A stretch of DNA of 64,000 nucleotides from Brasenia schreberi. Lineage: Eukaryota; Streptophyta; Magnoliopsida; Nymphaeales; Cabombaceae. Numbering within the stretch: position 1 is the stretch's first letter; the number at the start of each line of letters is the position of its first letter. The stretch is from the NCBI GenBank assembly GCA_036023115.1, contig JAYKKT010000047.1, forward strand, positions 1,541,001 to 1,605,000, written 5' to 3'. A model generated the notes under the pieces. It had not been told where the DNA came from, did no database searches, and saw only the letters and a list, made by a program, of their open reading frames with translations. Position numbers and translations under genes: made by a program. Below are positions 54,046 through 64,000 of this stretch, piece by piece.

Positions 54046-54200
54046 AGTGTCTTTATGTGTTATACTCACAAAGTTGATAATATGTTTTAACTTCATCTGT
54101 GCTGAATCTTTTTTATCATTTCAACTGTTTGATTTTTTATATGATCGATCACAGTGGTAAAATAAAAAGTATTAATGTGTATATGTGAATTAAATGTAAG
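53261..54200 (+). repeat. Tandem array, about 163-bp unit, five copies
   Basis: The anchor CACAAAGTTG occurs at 53367, 53529, 53692, 53855 and 54067, so the spacings are 162, 163, 163 and 212. The last is longer because of a (TA)n expansion at 53987-54042. Each unit contains GATAATATGTTTTAACTTCATCTG, split by small variants, then TCATTTCAA.TGTTTGATTTT, GATATGATCGATCAC and AAAGTATCAATGTGTATATG. With the unit before the LINE there are six in all. Confidence 0.92.
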
Positions 54201-54599
54201 GTATAAGAGTATAATAATATTTTTAATTCATCTTTATCATTGGTTGGTCATGTTTTAGTAGATTTGAGTAGTGATGGGTTTAAACATGCAGATGCAGGCT
54301 GGAGCGTGAATCGAGCTATGACCTTTTAACTTGTGAGTGAGCTCGTAGCCAGATTTACCTGTTGTTCGTTGTAAATATTAGTGTGCATCATTTGGAGTCG
54401 TGTCCGGTGTCCCTGTGAAGAGGGGGAGTGTGGATTAAGCGTGGGAAGCAGCAGCCACGCAAGGCTCTGCCTTCCCACGCTTCGCCTCGGTCAATCCTTC
54501 CTTCCCCACCAACCTCCTTTTTGTGACTTCTCCTTTCGCTCCCAACAACGAAAACGAATATGAAAAAGCGAGGCAAGGAGCCAATTCTCTCATCTTCCC

Positions 54600-54636
<37 letters not shown>

Positions 54637-54719
54637 GTGTGTGTGTTTCTCTCTCCCTCTTGTTGCAGGCGGTAGGAGGGAGAGGGAGGGAGGAAGAAAT
54701 CTGCTTGTAGTCGATTGTG
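54201..54719 (+). promoter_or_regulatory. HEMA upstream region and leader
   Basis: The last about 160 bp are a purine/pyrimidine-skewed leader with (TC)n and (TG)n runs at 54603-54653 and a GGAGGGAGAGGGAGGGAGG tract just before the ATG. The 244-codon minus-strand frame across this region is low-complexity and is not called as a gene. Confidence 0.4.
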
Positions 54720-57018
54720 ATGGCGACTGCTAGCGGTTTCGCTGCGGTGATCTCCGGGGCGAATGCGGGGAGGGTAATCTGCAAAACTCGAAGGTCCTCT
54801 CTTGCTTTTCCTTCTTCCCACCGACTTCTCGGATTGGGGAAATCCAACGGAGCCGCCAGCGTTAGATGCGAAGTGATTACTGATCGAGGATCGCAGAACT
54901 CCAAAGCTTCCAGCATCTCCGCCCTCGAGCAGCTCGAAATATCCGGCGTAGATCGTGGGTCCCGATTTCCCTTTTGTATTTTCCCTCAGCTTTTCTGGTG
55001 ATATCGGCGAATTGTTTCGGTGTTTTTTTTCTCGATTGTTCCCCAATCGGCGATATTGATTACTATATTTCGAAGTTAGACTTTCTCTAATACATGAACC
55101 TACGGAAAAATATCGTCTTTGTTTGTGTTTTATATCGAATTGCCTTTTTACATCTTTTCTGTTAATCAAGCGAGTATTGTTTGTAAGAGAATTGGGTCGT
55201 CTCTCTTGTCTTCCCGTGTGTGCGTGCGCATATGTGTGTGGAGACGGGTGATCTATCTTGGTGACTTTCCCAAGTTTTTGCGATTACGGATGGTGTATGA
55301 AGGTTTCTGTGAAGTTGGTATCCGGTTGTTGGATGATTTTATGGAGATTCTATGACGGAGGATGGTGTTTTAAGGGCTTTGGACTTTGGATGGCAGGTTA
55401 TACGAAGGAAAGGAGCAGCATTTTGGTCATAGGGCTCAGTGTTCACACGGCGCCGGTGGAGATGCGAGAGAAGCTCGCGATTCCTGAAGCCGAATGGCCG
55501 CGTGCTATTGAGGAACTGTGTACCTTGAACCATATAGGAGAAGCTGCCGTTCTTAGTACGTGCAATAGGTTGGAAATTTATGTGGTTGGCCTCTCTCTCC
55601 ACAGAGGGATCAAAGAAGTTAAGGAATGGATGTCCAAGGTAAATTTCATCAATTCCTGGATTTTAGGAAGCAATATTGAATTTTCTTGTAGTTCAGCGCA
55701 CATGGTAATATGTCTCTTCCAGAATATAGCTGTTTCTATTTTCTGATGGTGGAGTTGATCAGTTAAGTGGTCTATGCTACTGATTTTGATCACCGACACA
55801 ATCTATGAAGTTGACTTATGTGTCTAGGCACTCCTTTTTAGATGTCATTAAATCTGAATTTTGTCCTTTTGATCTTATTTTGCATTCCAGAAAAGCGGGA
55901 TTCCTGCTTCAGAACTTGGGCAACATCTGTTTCTTCTTCGCGATAATGATGCTACACAGCATCTATTTCAAGTATCTGCGGGACTAGACTCGCTTGTTCT
56001 TGGAGAGGGGCAGATTCTTGCCCAAGTTAGACAGGTGGTGAAGGGGGGGCAAGGTGTTCCGGGCTTCGGGAGAAACCTCAGTGGGCTTTTCAAGAGTGCA
56101 ATTACAGCCGGTAAACGGGTTCGTACTGAAACTAACATTGCATCTGGAGCAGTCTCAGTCAGTTCGGCCGCTGTGGAACTGGCTCTCATGAAGCTCCCGA
56201 ATTCCGAAACTTCCTCTGCTAGGATGCTTGTGATTGGTGCAGGCAAGATGGGGAAATTAGTCATCAAGCATCTTGCATCGAAAGGGTGTAACAAGATTGT
56301 GGTTGTGAACAGATCAGAGGAGAGGGTTTCCGAAATTCGCAATGAGATCAAGGATGTTGAGATAATCTACAAGCCTCTCACAGAGATGTACTCATCTGCT
56401 GCTGATGCAGATGTTGTGTTCACAAGCACAGCTTCGGAGACACCATTATTCTTGAAAGAACACGTAAAATGCCTGCCTCCTGCGAGTTCAGAACTTGGAG
56501 GAGTGAGGCTGTTTGTGGACATATCGGTTCCTAGAAATGTAGGTGCATGCGTATCGAACCTCGACTCTGCTCGAGTCTACAATGTTGATGATCTGAGAGA
56601 AGTGGTCGAAGCCAACAAAGAAGATCGTCACAGGAAAGCCATGGAAGCTCAGGCTATCATATTTGAAGAAATGAAGCAATTTGAGGCATGGAGAGATTCT
56701 CTAGAAACGGTGCCAACTATAAAGAAGCTGAGAGTTTACGTCGAAAGAATCCGGATCTCAGAATTAGAGAAATGTTTATCGAGGATGGGAGATATCACCA
56801 AAAAGGAGAGGAAAGCTCTCGAAGACCTGAGCAGGGGTATTGTGAATAAGATCCTCCACGGTCCCATGCAACACTTGAGATGTGATAACAGTGATTGCAG
56901 GACCCTGAGTGAGACTCTCCAGAACATGCATGCGCTTGAACGCATGTTCAATCTCGAGAACGAGTTTTCGGTCTTGCAACAGAAGATCAGATCTAAGGTT
57001 GAGCAGACCCAAAGTTGA
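54720..57018 (+). CDS. HEMA: Glutamyl-tRNA reductase, plastid
   Basis: Reduces glutamyl-tRNA(Glu) with NADPH to glutamate-1-semialdehyde, the committed step of chlorophyll and heme synthesis in plastids, where it is the main control point. Three exons, 54720-54954, 55397-55638 and 55891-57018, join in phases 1 and 0 to 534 aa (Arabidopsis HEMA1 543). Residues 1 to about 55 are a Ser/Ala/Arg-rich transit peptide. The catalytic domain has [20 protein letters not shown] and STCNRLEIY with the nucleophile Cys134, then [18 protein letters not shown]. The NADPH-binding domain has VIGAGKMG (273-280) and VNRSEERV. The C-terminal dimerisation helix contains [19 protein letters not shown]. The ATG at 54720 is chosen because it opens the transit peptide; the preceding GTG is not a plant start. 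No frame damage is seen. Confidence 0.97.
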
Positions 57019-57519
57019 CATTAACCCTTCCTCTAATCTTGTAATACACTTCATTCTAGTGCTGCATTCTTGCCAGTCGCATGGGAGTTTTCGTGCTTTG
57101 AATAAGAGGCATATATCCTCGGTCATATTGTTCATAGGAGCGTGTGGATTTCTTTGATTTTTGTCTCATCTACAGATAATCTGAAGCTGATAACCCTTGT
57201 TGGAAGCCATCTTGATTAGCGACAGTGATTGAGTTCTGTGTCATGGGAAGCATTTCTTGAGCTGCTGAAGGTGTTTGCAGTGTTCTATTTATTTGCCAAA
57301 GTAAATTTAGTAAATCTCTTCCATGTAATGTAACAATTATTTGATTCTTAGTGAAAACACATTATCAGTCAAACTTGGCGTTCAATCATTTTTCGGTTCA
57401 TGAAAGTTATTTGTTGAAGAAATCCAATAACTTTATTGATCTTGCGTTTTCTGAGTTAAGTGCTGATATGTCCCGAGATTGAGCTCAATGGGCGACTTAT
57501 AGCCTACCCCACTTAGTGT
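57019..57519. other. HEMA 3' flank
   Basis: This probably contains the HEMA 3' UTR. An AATAAG-like signal follows at about 57100 (TTGAATAAGAGG). Nothing else is seen. Confidence 0.45.
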
Positions 57520-57645
57520 GTCAAAGTTCCTTTTGGGGTACTATGGGGAGGTTGAAGCCAGAACTACACCCTGGTTTTGGAACTCATAACCTCCAACTTG
57601 TGAGTTGGCCCCCTAACCAGATGACCTACTGCTCTTTTTGCTGTG
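57520..57645 (-). mobile_element. tRNA-derived SINE copy
   Basis: The reverse complement reads GGTCATCTGGTTAGGGGGCC (A-box side), CACAAGTTGGAGGTTATGAG and TTCCAAAACCAGGGTGTAGTTCTGGC-like blocks with CCTCCCC at the end. The order is the same as at 4577 and 21985. Confidence 0.55.
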
Positions 57646-57984
57646 AAAAAGGCTTGGTTTAGGTTCCGGGTTATAAAATTTTCCTGTTGCAGCTGTTGAA
57701 AATTTGGAAGAAGCTTGCCTTACTGGTTCAGACAATAAGAATTTTTTAGGTGATCTCTACTCCAAAAGATTAACCTACTTTGCTTCTTCCGTGCTGTATG
57801 CATTCTATATTTGATTTGTGGATTAGTTGAAGGGGCAAAATGTAGCAGTTGAGATTAGCTAAACGGGAGGGACGAATTTGCGAAATGGTTCGAATAATAG
57901 GAACCAATTTTGACCGAAAACTGTTTGACATTCATACAATTAGGTATATTGGGTTAATATTGAGTTTGGCATTCATACAATTAG
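57646..57984. other. Intergenic sequence with a local duplication
   Basis: The 22-mer ATTCATACAATTAGGTATAT (plus flanking bases) occurs twice, near 57931 and 57971, about 40 bp apart. No gene is recognised. Confidence 0.5.
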
Positions 57985-58867
57985 GTATATTTGATTTGTG
58001 TGAGGACTCATGAAGGAACGACAGACTTCTTTGAAGTTAATATTGGTTACATCAAGGATCAACTTTAAGTCCGTACTTATTTATAATGGTGATTGATGAG
58101 TTAACAAAACTTATTCAAGATGAAGTACCTTGGTGTATGTTATTTGTAGATGTCATTGTGTTAGTGGAGGAGTTTAAGGAAAAAGTTAATAGAAAATTAG
58201 AACTATGGAAAGAAACATTAGCAAGTAAAGTCTTCTAACTTAGTAGAACAAAGACAAAATATATGGAATATAAGTTTGATCATTTGGTTACTTCATAGGA
58301 CATAGAAATTAAAATTGGCACACATTGCACCCTCAAAAAGAAAGTTTTAAATACCTAGGGTCAATTTTTTATAGTGATGGAAGAATTAATGGAGATGTTA
58401 CACATATAATTAATGTTGGTTGGTTAAAATGGAGAGGAGCATAAGGTATTCTTTGTGATAAGAAGATATGGTTATGAGTGTTGGGTAGTTAATTATCAAC
58501 ATTTCAAAAAGATGTCTATGACATAAATAAAGATAAGAAAGGTCTGTTTACATAATGAGGTTATTAGAAACAAATTAAGAGTTACACCAATAGAGGATAA
58601 AATGATAGAATATCGTTTAAGAAGGTTTGAACATATTAAAAGAAGATCAAAAGAAGAACCTATAAGAAGGTATCAAAAACTAGATTTTGAAAGTAGTAAC
58701 AGAGGTAGAGGACGAGCACAAAAGTATTGGAAAGAAACAATAAATAATGATTTAGCTTATTGCGAGTTAACTACTAATATGGCACATGATAGGGCTCTAT
58801 GGAAACAAAGAATTCATGTAGCCGACTCCGTCTAGTATGGAAAAAGGCTTAGTTGTTGTTGTAGTAG
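57985..58867 (+). mobile_element. 5'-truncated RTE LINE
   Basis: It starts inside the reverse transcriptase ([16 protein letters not shown], then a frameshift in the [10 protein letters not shown] block), shows the FADDIV region as F.DVIVLVEE, and ends with the C-terminal frame 58602-58835 ([45 protein letters not shown]) and a GTT tail. A deletion removes part of the region around 58470. Confidence 0.8.
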
Positions 58868-59099
58868 TTATATGGTAGAACTAAGGCCATTCTCGACCGT
58901 AACACATATGCCCTTCAACCTATTAATTTTAGGTTTGGCTTGGTGTCAAAGCTGGATGGAGCTTCTCCCGGTTATAATTCACCAAAATTGAAACCACAAG
59001 TATTTGTAGAATTCATGGTTAAAGGTTCGATTAAGGTTTATTCTTGCCATCAGTTGTCTAATAATAAATCTTTTTCTCATTGTTCTTGGAGGTTGCTAA

Positions 59100-62011
59100 C
59101 TCTCCCATATAAGGGATCACCCTTACATGGTTGGTCCTAAGCCCAGATAAAAGAGGGTTGTGTTAGGTTTCTAACATACAACGTAAAATGATAAATTCTA
59201 TAAATTATGAGCATTATGTTGAGACGTTCTCTCTTGGCGATGCACTATAGAGCCTAGATGCAGTAAAAAGTAAGCAATGACCTCTACATCTTCACTTAGA
59301 TATAGTGAATCAATTGCAGAGGTAGAGGTTTCCCACATTATTGACGGATGTGGGTAAAAAAGTTAGTCTCACTACATTATCACCCTATAGTAAGGGTCTT
59401 CACGTTTTCAGAATGGACGGATGCAGGAGGTAAAGAAGCTAGTCCTAGATAATAAAACTTGAATTGGTACTTAGAATATCAAAACATTGACTAATAAATC
59501 ACTGGAGGTGGTAGATACCATGATTCATATAAAGATTTACATAGGTATACCTTTTGATATGCTTTGAAAGTAGATATATTTAAACAGAAAGCTCTTCAAG
59601 GATATGTTTTAAATTATATAGGTATACCTTCTAATATGTGGAACAATATGGTTATACGTATTAAAGAAGTGAAAAGATGTCTCAGGCGTATCTAAGGGAG
59701 TCGTACCGGCATAAAAAGAAGCTTAGTGGTTGAGTGAAGTGGTGAAAGATAAAATCAAGGCAAATGAGACATGTTACAAATTGCATTATGCTAAGAAGAC
59801 TAGTGAAACTTTAAACACTTATAAGAAAGCAAAGAAAGAAACAAAAAAGTTCATTAGTTAAAGAAAAACCAAAATTTGAGAGGATTTATATAAAAATCTA
59901 ACTTAAAAGAAGTTGAAAGAGATATTTTTAGGATAACTAAGGTTAGAGATAAAAAAACTAAGGATCTTACTTTTGTTAGATGAGTATGAGAAGATTCTAG
60001 TGACGAATGATTATATAAAAAATAAACAACAACAACAACTAAGCCTTTTCCCATATTAGATGGGGTCGGCTACATGTATTCTAAGTTTTCACAGAGCCCA
60101 TAATTTGTAGAATTTATGGTAAATAAGTCTGACAAAGTTTTACGTTGACTGTCGAAAGCCTAACGCAACCCTCCTCCTTTATCCAAGCTTGGGACCATTC
60201 ATGCAAGGGTGATCCTTTACATATCCGACAAATTCACCATTTTACAACTACTTTGTGAAAACAAAACCTCCAAGTATAAGGTCTTCATGCATTGCCACTC
60301 ATCTACACTTATACTTCATCAACTTTATGATATGAAATCCTTACATTTTCTACAAGCTCAAGTGAAAGATCCTTTGTTGAATCTCCATTTGGGTAATAAA
60401 CTGAACCAATCAAATTGCTTAATTTGATTATATAAAAAATAGATAGAAAAATTATTTTTATAAGTTTTTTAATAAAAATACAAATATTAGTACTAACTTA
60501 AGAGAGTTAGAAAAATTAGAAAAGTATATAAATCATAATTTCTATCGACGTATTCAAAAGAATGAAGTCAAAGATATTCTTAAATATACGAAGGTTGATA
60601 AATATGTACGATGAGACAATATTTCTATAGAAGTATAGAAAATCCTAGGAAACATGAAGCTCACTTGTTTCAAAAGACTATTTAATGAAATATGAAAAAC
60701 ACAAAAAATACTTGAGGAATGGAGAGCGAGTACACTTATATACGTACATAAGAACAAGGGAGATATTAAGAATTGATTGAATTATCAAGGTATCAAGTTA
60801 ATGAGCCATACTATAAAATTATGAAAAGGAATTATCAAAAGTAGGTTAAGACAAATATCGAGTATAACAGAGAACCGATTCAGATTCATGCCCAACAAAT
60901 CTACTATTAAAGTGATTCACCTATTGAGACGTCTTATGAAACATTTTAAAACAAAAAGGAAGAACCGATATTTATTAATCTATAAAAGGCTACGATAGGG
61001 TGTTAAGAGATGTTCTTTGGAGAACCTTAGAAAGAGAGGTATCCTTTTAAAAAATATATATAAATCTTATAAGAGACATGTACGATGGTGCAAAAACTTG
61101 TGTGAGCACTTATCAATGAATGACAAACTCCTTTGAAGTTAATATTGGGTTACATTAGGGATCGACTTTAAGTCTATATTTATTTATATTGGTCATTGAT
61201 GAGTTAACAAAACATATTCAAGACGAAGTACCTTAGTGTATGCTATTTGCAGATGATATTGTGTTAGTGGATGAGTATAAGAAAAAAATTATTAGGAAAT
61301 TTGAACTATAGAGAGAAACATTAAAAAGTAAAGGCTTTAGACTTAGTAGAATAAAGATAGAATATATAGAATGTAAGTTTGATCATTTGGGTACTTCAGA
61401 GGACTTAGAAATAAAGATTGCCACACAATGCATCCTTCACAAGAAAATTTTTAAATACCTAGGATCAATTTTTTAAAGTGATGGAAAAATTAATGGAGAT
61501 GTTACGCACAAAATTAATGTTGGTTGGTCAAAATAGAGGACATAATGTATTCTGTGTGATAAGAATATATCATTAAAGTTAAAAGGTAAATATTATAGAA
61601 CAACAATTAGACCGGCTATGTTTTATGGTTATGAGTGTTATGTGCAAAAGATATTCGTAGTAGAAATGAAGATGTTGAGATAGATGAATGGTTACAAAAG
61701 GAAAGAACCTATACATAATGAGGTTATTAGAAACCGATTAGGAGTAGCAACAATAGAAGATAAAATGAGAAATAATCGTTTAGATGGTTTGGACATGTAG
61801 AAAGATGAAAGGGATGCTCCCGTGAGAAGATATAAAAAATTAGATTGTGAACATGTTAAAAGAAGAAGATGACGACCACAAAAGTATTAGAAAAAAATGA
61901 TCTAGTTTATATTGAGTTAACTTCTAGTACGACACATGATAAGGTTGTGTGGAAACAAAGAATTCACGTAGCCGACTCCATGTAGTATTCGAAAAGGCTT
62001 AGTTGTTGTTG
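59100..62011 (+). mobile_element. Near full-length RTE LINE with 5' UTR, decayed
   Basis: The 5' UTR (59100 to about 59460) matches the far end of the copy at 17028: ATAAGGGATCACCCTTACAT, GTTGGTCC.AAGC, AATTCTATAAATTATGAGCA. Endonuclease remnants, then FDIE..-like reverse transcriptase remnants (about 60540-61300) and the C-terminus follow, ending in GGCTTAGTTGTTGTTG. The flanks GAGGTTGCTAACT (before) and GAAGGCTGCTAAAACT (after) could be an eroded target duplication. No long frame survives, and a 400-bp insertion interrupts it at 60025. Confidence 0.75.
60025..60424 (-). mobile_element. Internally deleted RTE derivative nested in a LINE
   Basis: A perfect 17-bp duplication TGATTATATAAAAAATA (60008-60024 and 60425-60441) brackets a 400-bp insert. 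Read on the minus strand, it has the LINE 5' UTR (about 60200-60100) fused directly to the last about 75 bp of the LINE with a GTT tail, with all coding sequence missing. A further about 220 bp (60201-60424) lie upstream of the known 5' UTR and are not matched elsewhere in the window. Confidence 0.82.
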
Positions 62012-62589
62012 AAGGCTGCTAAAACTAGCAATAGTTAGTGGAAGTATGGTTTATCCAATTGGACTACCCAGCACCCGCAGGGTCCTCGAAAGACTGCCTT
62101 CGTTTTAGATGAGCAAAGTCTTTTTGGGAGTAGAGGAAGAACAAGGTGAAACACATGAGAGAGAGACGTTGACTAGTGGGTGCTCGTTGAGGACTCCCCT
62201 TTCAAGCTCTTGGTTTGATTTTTCAACACTTTCATGTGGCTCAAAGTGGTATTTTCCCTCAATTATTTTGTTTCACCTGTAACCTAAACTATGTTGAATC
62301 GGTCAGACTCTACCTGTATGAGATTGAAAAATAAATCTACAGTATTGGCCTATTTCTATTTCTTGGAAGTCATGGATTCGAGGCCCGGTTGCTATTCTTA
62401 TGCGCTTACAAGGAACTCGTATTACAAATTCGAAGAGAGGATTTGAAGCAAATTGAGATTATTAAGGTGACGTAAGTTTTATTCCCTGTATAGTGCGTGA
62501 ATAAATTAAAATAAATAAACAAACAAAAAAAGTTTTGCAAGTCGAACCAAAATCTTTATTAAATGGAAACAAAAGCGGGTTATGAGAAA
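62012..62589. other. Intergenic sequence, possible SINE trace
   Basis: A GGAAGTCATGGATTCGAGGC block at about 62365 resembles the SINE B box. The rest shows no gene or recognised repeat. Confidence 0.35.
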
Positions 62590-62795
62590 CGATACAACAA
62601 CAACAATAACTAAGTCTTTTCCCTATAGTATATGGGATCGGCTACATGAATTCTTTGTTTCCAAATACCCCTATCATAATTTGTAGAATCCATGATAAAT
62701 AAGCTCGACAAAGTTTTACACTGGGGACTCGAAAGCCTAACATAACTTGGGACCAACCATGCAAAGGTGATCCCTTACATGGGATATCTAACTGT
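62590..62795 (-). mobile_element. Second internally deleted RTE derivative
   Basis: It starts with AAC repeats and AACTAAGTCTTTTCCC, runs through GGGATCGGCTACATGAATTC to CCCCTATC. It then joins ATAATTTGTAGAATCCATGA, the LINE 5' UTR in the same reverse orientation, and runs out at TGATCCCTTACATGGGAT. The fusion point lies within four bases of that in the copy at 60025. Confidence 0.75.
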
Positions 62796-63188
62796 TGGAA
62801 AAAAGTGTCTAGAACAGACACCTAAATCATCAAGTTTTTCGCACACCGGTGTAACCAATTGCAGACTGTGCACGCCACAATCAACTCTCTCTAGCTGCAA
62901 AACTTGTTTCAGACACCCGTTTTCTGTCTGTACAGACTAAAAGTTGGCACACATGTGCTGAGTTATGACACTGGTGACTAAAGGGGGATATGTGCCTATT
63001 TTTTAAGACGCATCTGATTTTGAAAATAGTGCGTCATGGCCATTTCATGGTATGCGGATGTCAGTTTGGATTTCTCAAATGTCTGAATTCACGTTTCAAG
63101 TTCCTACAAAGGCGTAGGTAACATAGCAAGTGAGTTTCAGAGCATAATTAAAAGCTTAATAGAGAAGTGAACAATAGCCAAGTTCAAG
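62796..63188. other. Intergenic or intronic sequence, nothing recognised
   Basis: No frame or repeat of note. It may be the 3' flank of the minus-strand gene at the window's right edge. Confidence 0.4.
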
Positions 63189-63834
63189 TTGGGATTTCTC
63201 AAATGCCAGACCTTTTGGCTTGTCAACCTTTCCTCTAGCCACAGCTTGACTTCATCAACCTGCAAGGCAGGGCTAACAAAAGAGAAGTTCAATATTAACT
63301 GTATCAATGAGCAGAAACGACATTTATACAAAAGAAATTTGTGAGACACAGGTTGGGACAGCAATAAACTAACTTGATTGTTAAATAGAATATCTACCCA
63401 CAATAAGGTTGCAACCCACATACAGAGGTTGCACGATTTACAGTAAGATATATACTGTGAATCCTGCATCCTGAAAGTTGACTGCATATGAACGTACTGC
63501 TTTATGCCATACTGAACCACATCTTACATGCTCCTGCAGTAAGTAGTCGATAATTGTAACCTAAATGCTACACATACTGAAAATGTTTGAAACATGCTAC
63601 AATTTTAAAGGGCCAAAGGTCTTGCCAGCACAATACAGAACATATTTGTGATCCTTAAGATGCTGCGCTGATATTGATACTTGCTTTTTCCATTTCCAAG
63701 ACTGAAATTGGTGGCTGACATCACGCACATTCACCAAAGGCCCTCTTGAGTATATACAAGGAATCAGATACATAAAGATTCTCTCCTGCTCAGAAGGTAG
63801 AGTTTTAACATGCATGCAGATCACATCGATAAAA
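63189..63834 (-). CDS. Partial unidentified gene at the right edge
   Basis: I do not recognise it. Two minus-strand segments look like linked exons in phase 0. The first follows a TTTAG acceptor (about 63564) and encodes VTIIDYLLQEH before a GTAAGA donor (63531). The second follows CCTTGCAG at about 63261 and encodes VDEVKLWLEERLTSQK before a GTCTGG donor (about 63211). Further upstream a frame at 63597-63824 (QERIFMYLIPCIYSRGPL, then WKWKKQVSISAQHLKDHKYV) is protein-like and may contain another exon. The rest of the gene would lie beyond the window. A chance combination of short frames cannot be excluded. Confidence 0.3.
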
Positions 63835-64000
63835 CCATTTCTTGCTGGTCGTCTTTTGAAAAGAGAATGTTTTCATAATTTCTAGTTGTGGAAAGCTTTT
63901 CTCAATAACTATACTCATGAAATTCTGATTGGTCAAAGTTCAAACTGAACTATCGCCATCTCACATTTTTCAATTGCAACAAAACAAATCATATGGATAT

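Noticed and set aside
53345..54200. CRISPR-like regular repeats
   Set aside because: The units are about 163 bp with no short repeat/unique spacer structure, and the genome is a plant. It is a tandem array.
54435..55169. A 244-codon minus-strand open frame across the HEMA leader and exon 1
   Set aside because: It is antisense to HEMA exon 1 and rich in Arg-Glu repeats that come from the (TC)n and (GT)n tracts. It is a shadow frame.

Overview
The window is nuclear DNA from a flowering plant. The genes have many short exons with GT..AG introns. Several products are plant-specific or plastid proteins, including a thylakoid K+/H+ antiporter and a plastid glutamyl-tRNA reductase. The intergenic DNA is AT-rich and full of plant retroelements, long (TA)n and (GA)n tracts, and repeats that read like runs of GGGTC or GGTTT. 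I cannot name the species; the LINE family suggests a dicot or basal angiosperm.

Layout. 1-2.5 kb: a MITE-like element and a small hypothetical gene (-). 2.5-6.4 kb: SINE and LINE relics. 6.4-16.2 kb (-): a spliced gene of unknown function, with an orphan-looking RPS19 first exon and promoter at its 5' side. Its largest intron holds a 2.6 kb non-autonomous LTR retrotransposon carrying a decayed intronless eIF4B fragment. 14.5-21.3 kb: RTE-type LINE copies and MITE-like repeats. 22.4-24.5 kb (+): UFC1. 26.3-36.5 kb (-): KEA3, 18 exons, with a LINE in intron 15. 39.3-44.8 kb (-): ATP-dependent PEP carboxykinase, 12 exons. 44.8-54.7 kb: no confident gene; a near-complete RTE LINE sits in a tandem array with a period of about 163 bp. 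54.7-57.0 kb (+): HEMA, 3 exons. 57.5-62.8 kb: more SINE and RTE copies, one nested inside another. 63.2-63.8 kb: the edge of an unidentified gene (-).

The identified genes do not form a pathway cluster. KEA3 and GluTR act in the chloroplast (proton-motive force and tetrapyrrole synthesis). PEPCK acts in cytosolic gluconeogenesis. UFC1 acts in UFMylation. For UFC1, KEA3, PEPCK and HEMA the exon phases sum to uninterrupted reading frames, so I regard those models as reliable.

The most unusual features are the eIF4B fragment inside an LTR element with intact 5-bp target duplications, the RPS19 first exon with no second exon, two internally deleted RTE derivatives with nearly the same junction, and very short RTE 3'-end insertions (40-64 bp) that still have target-site duplications.
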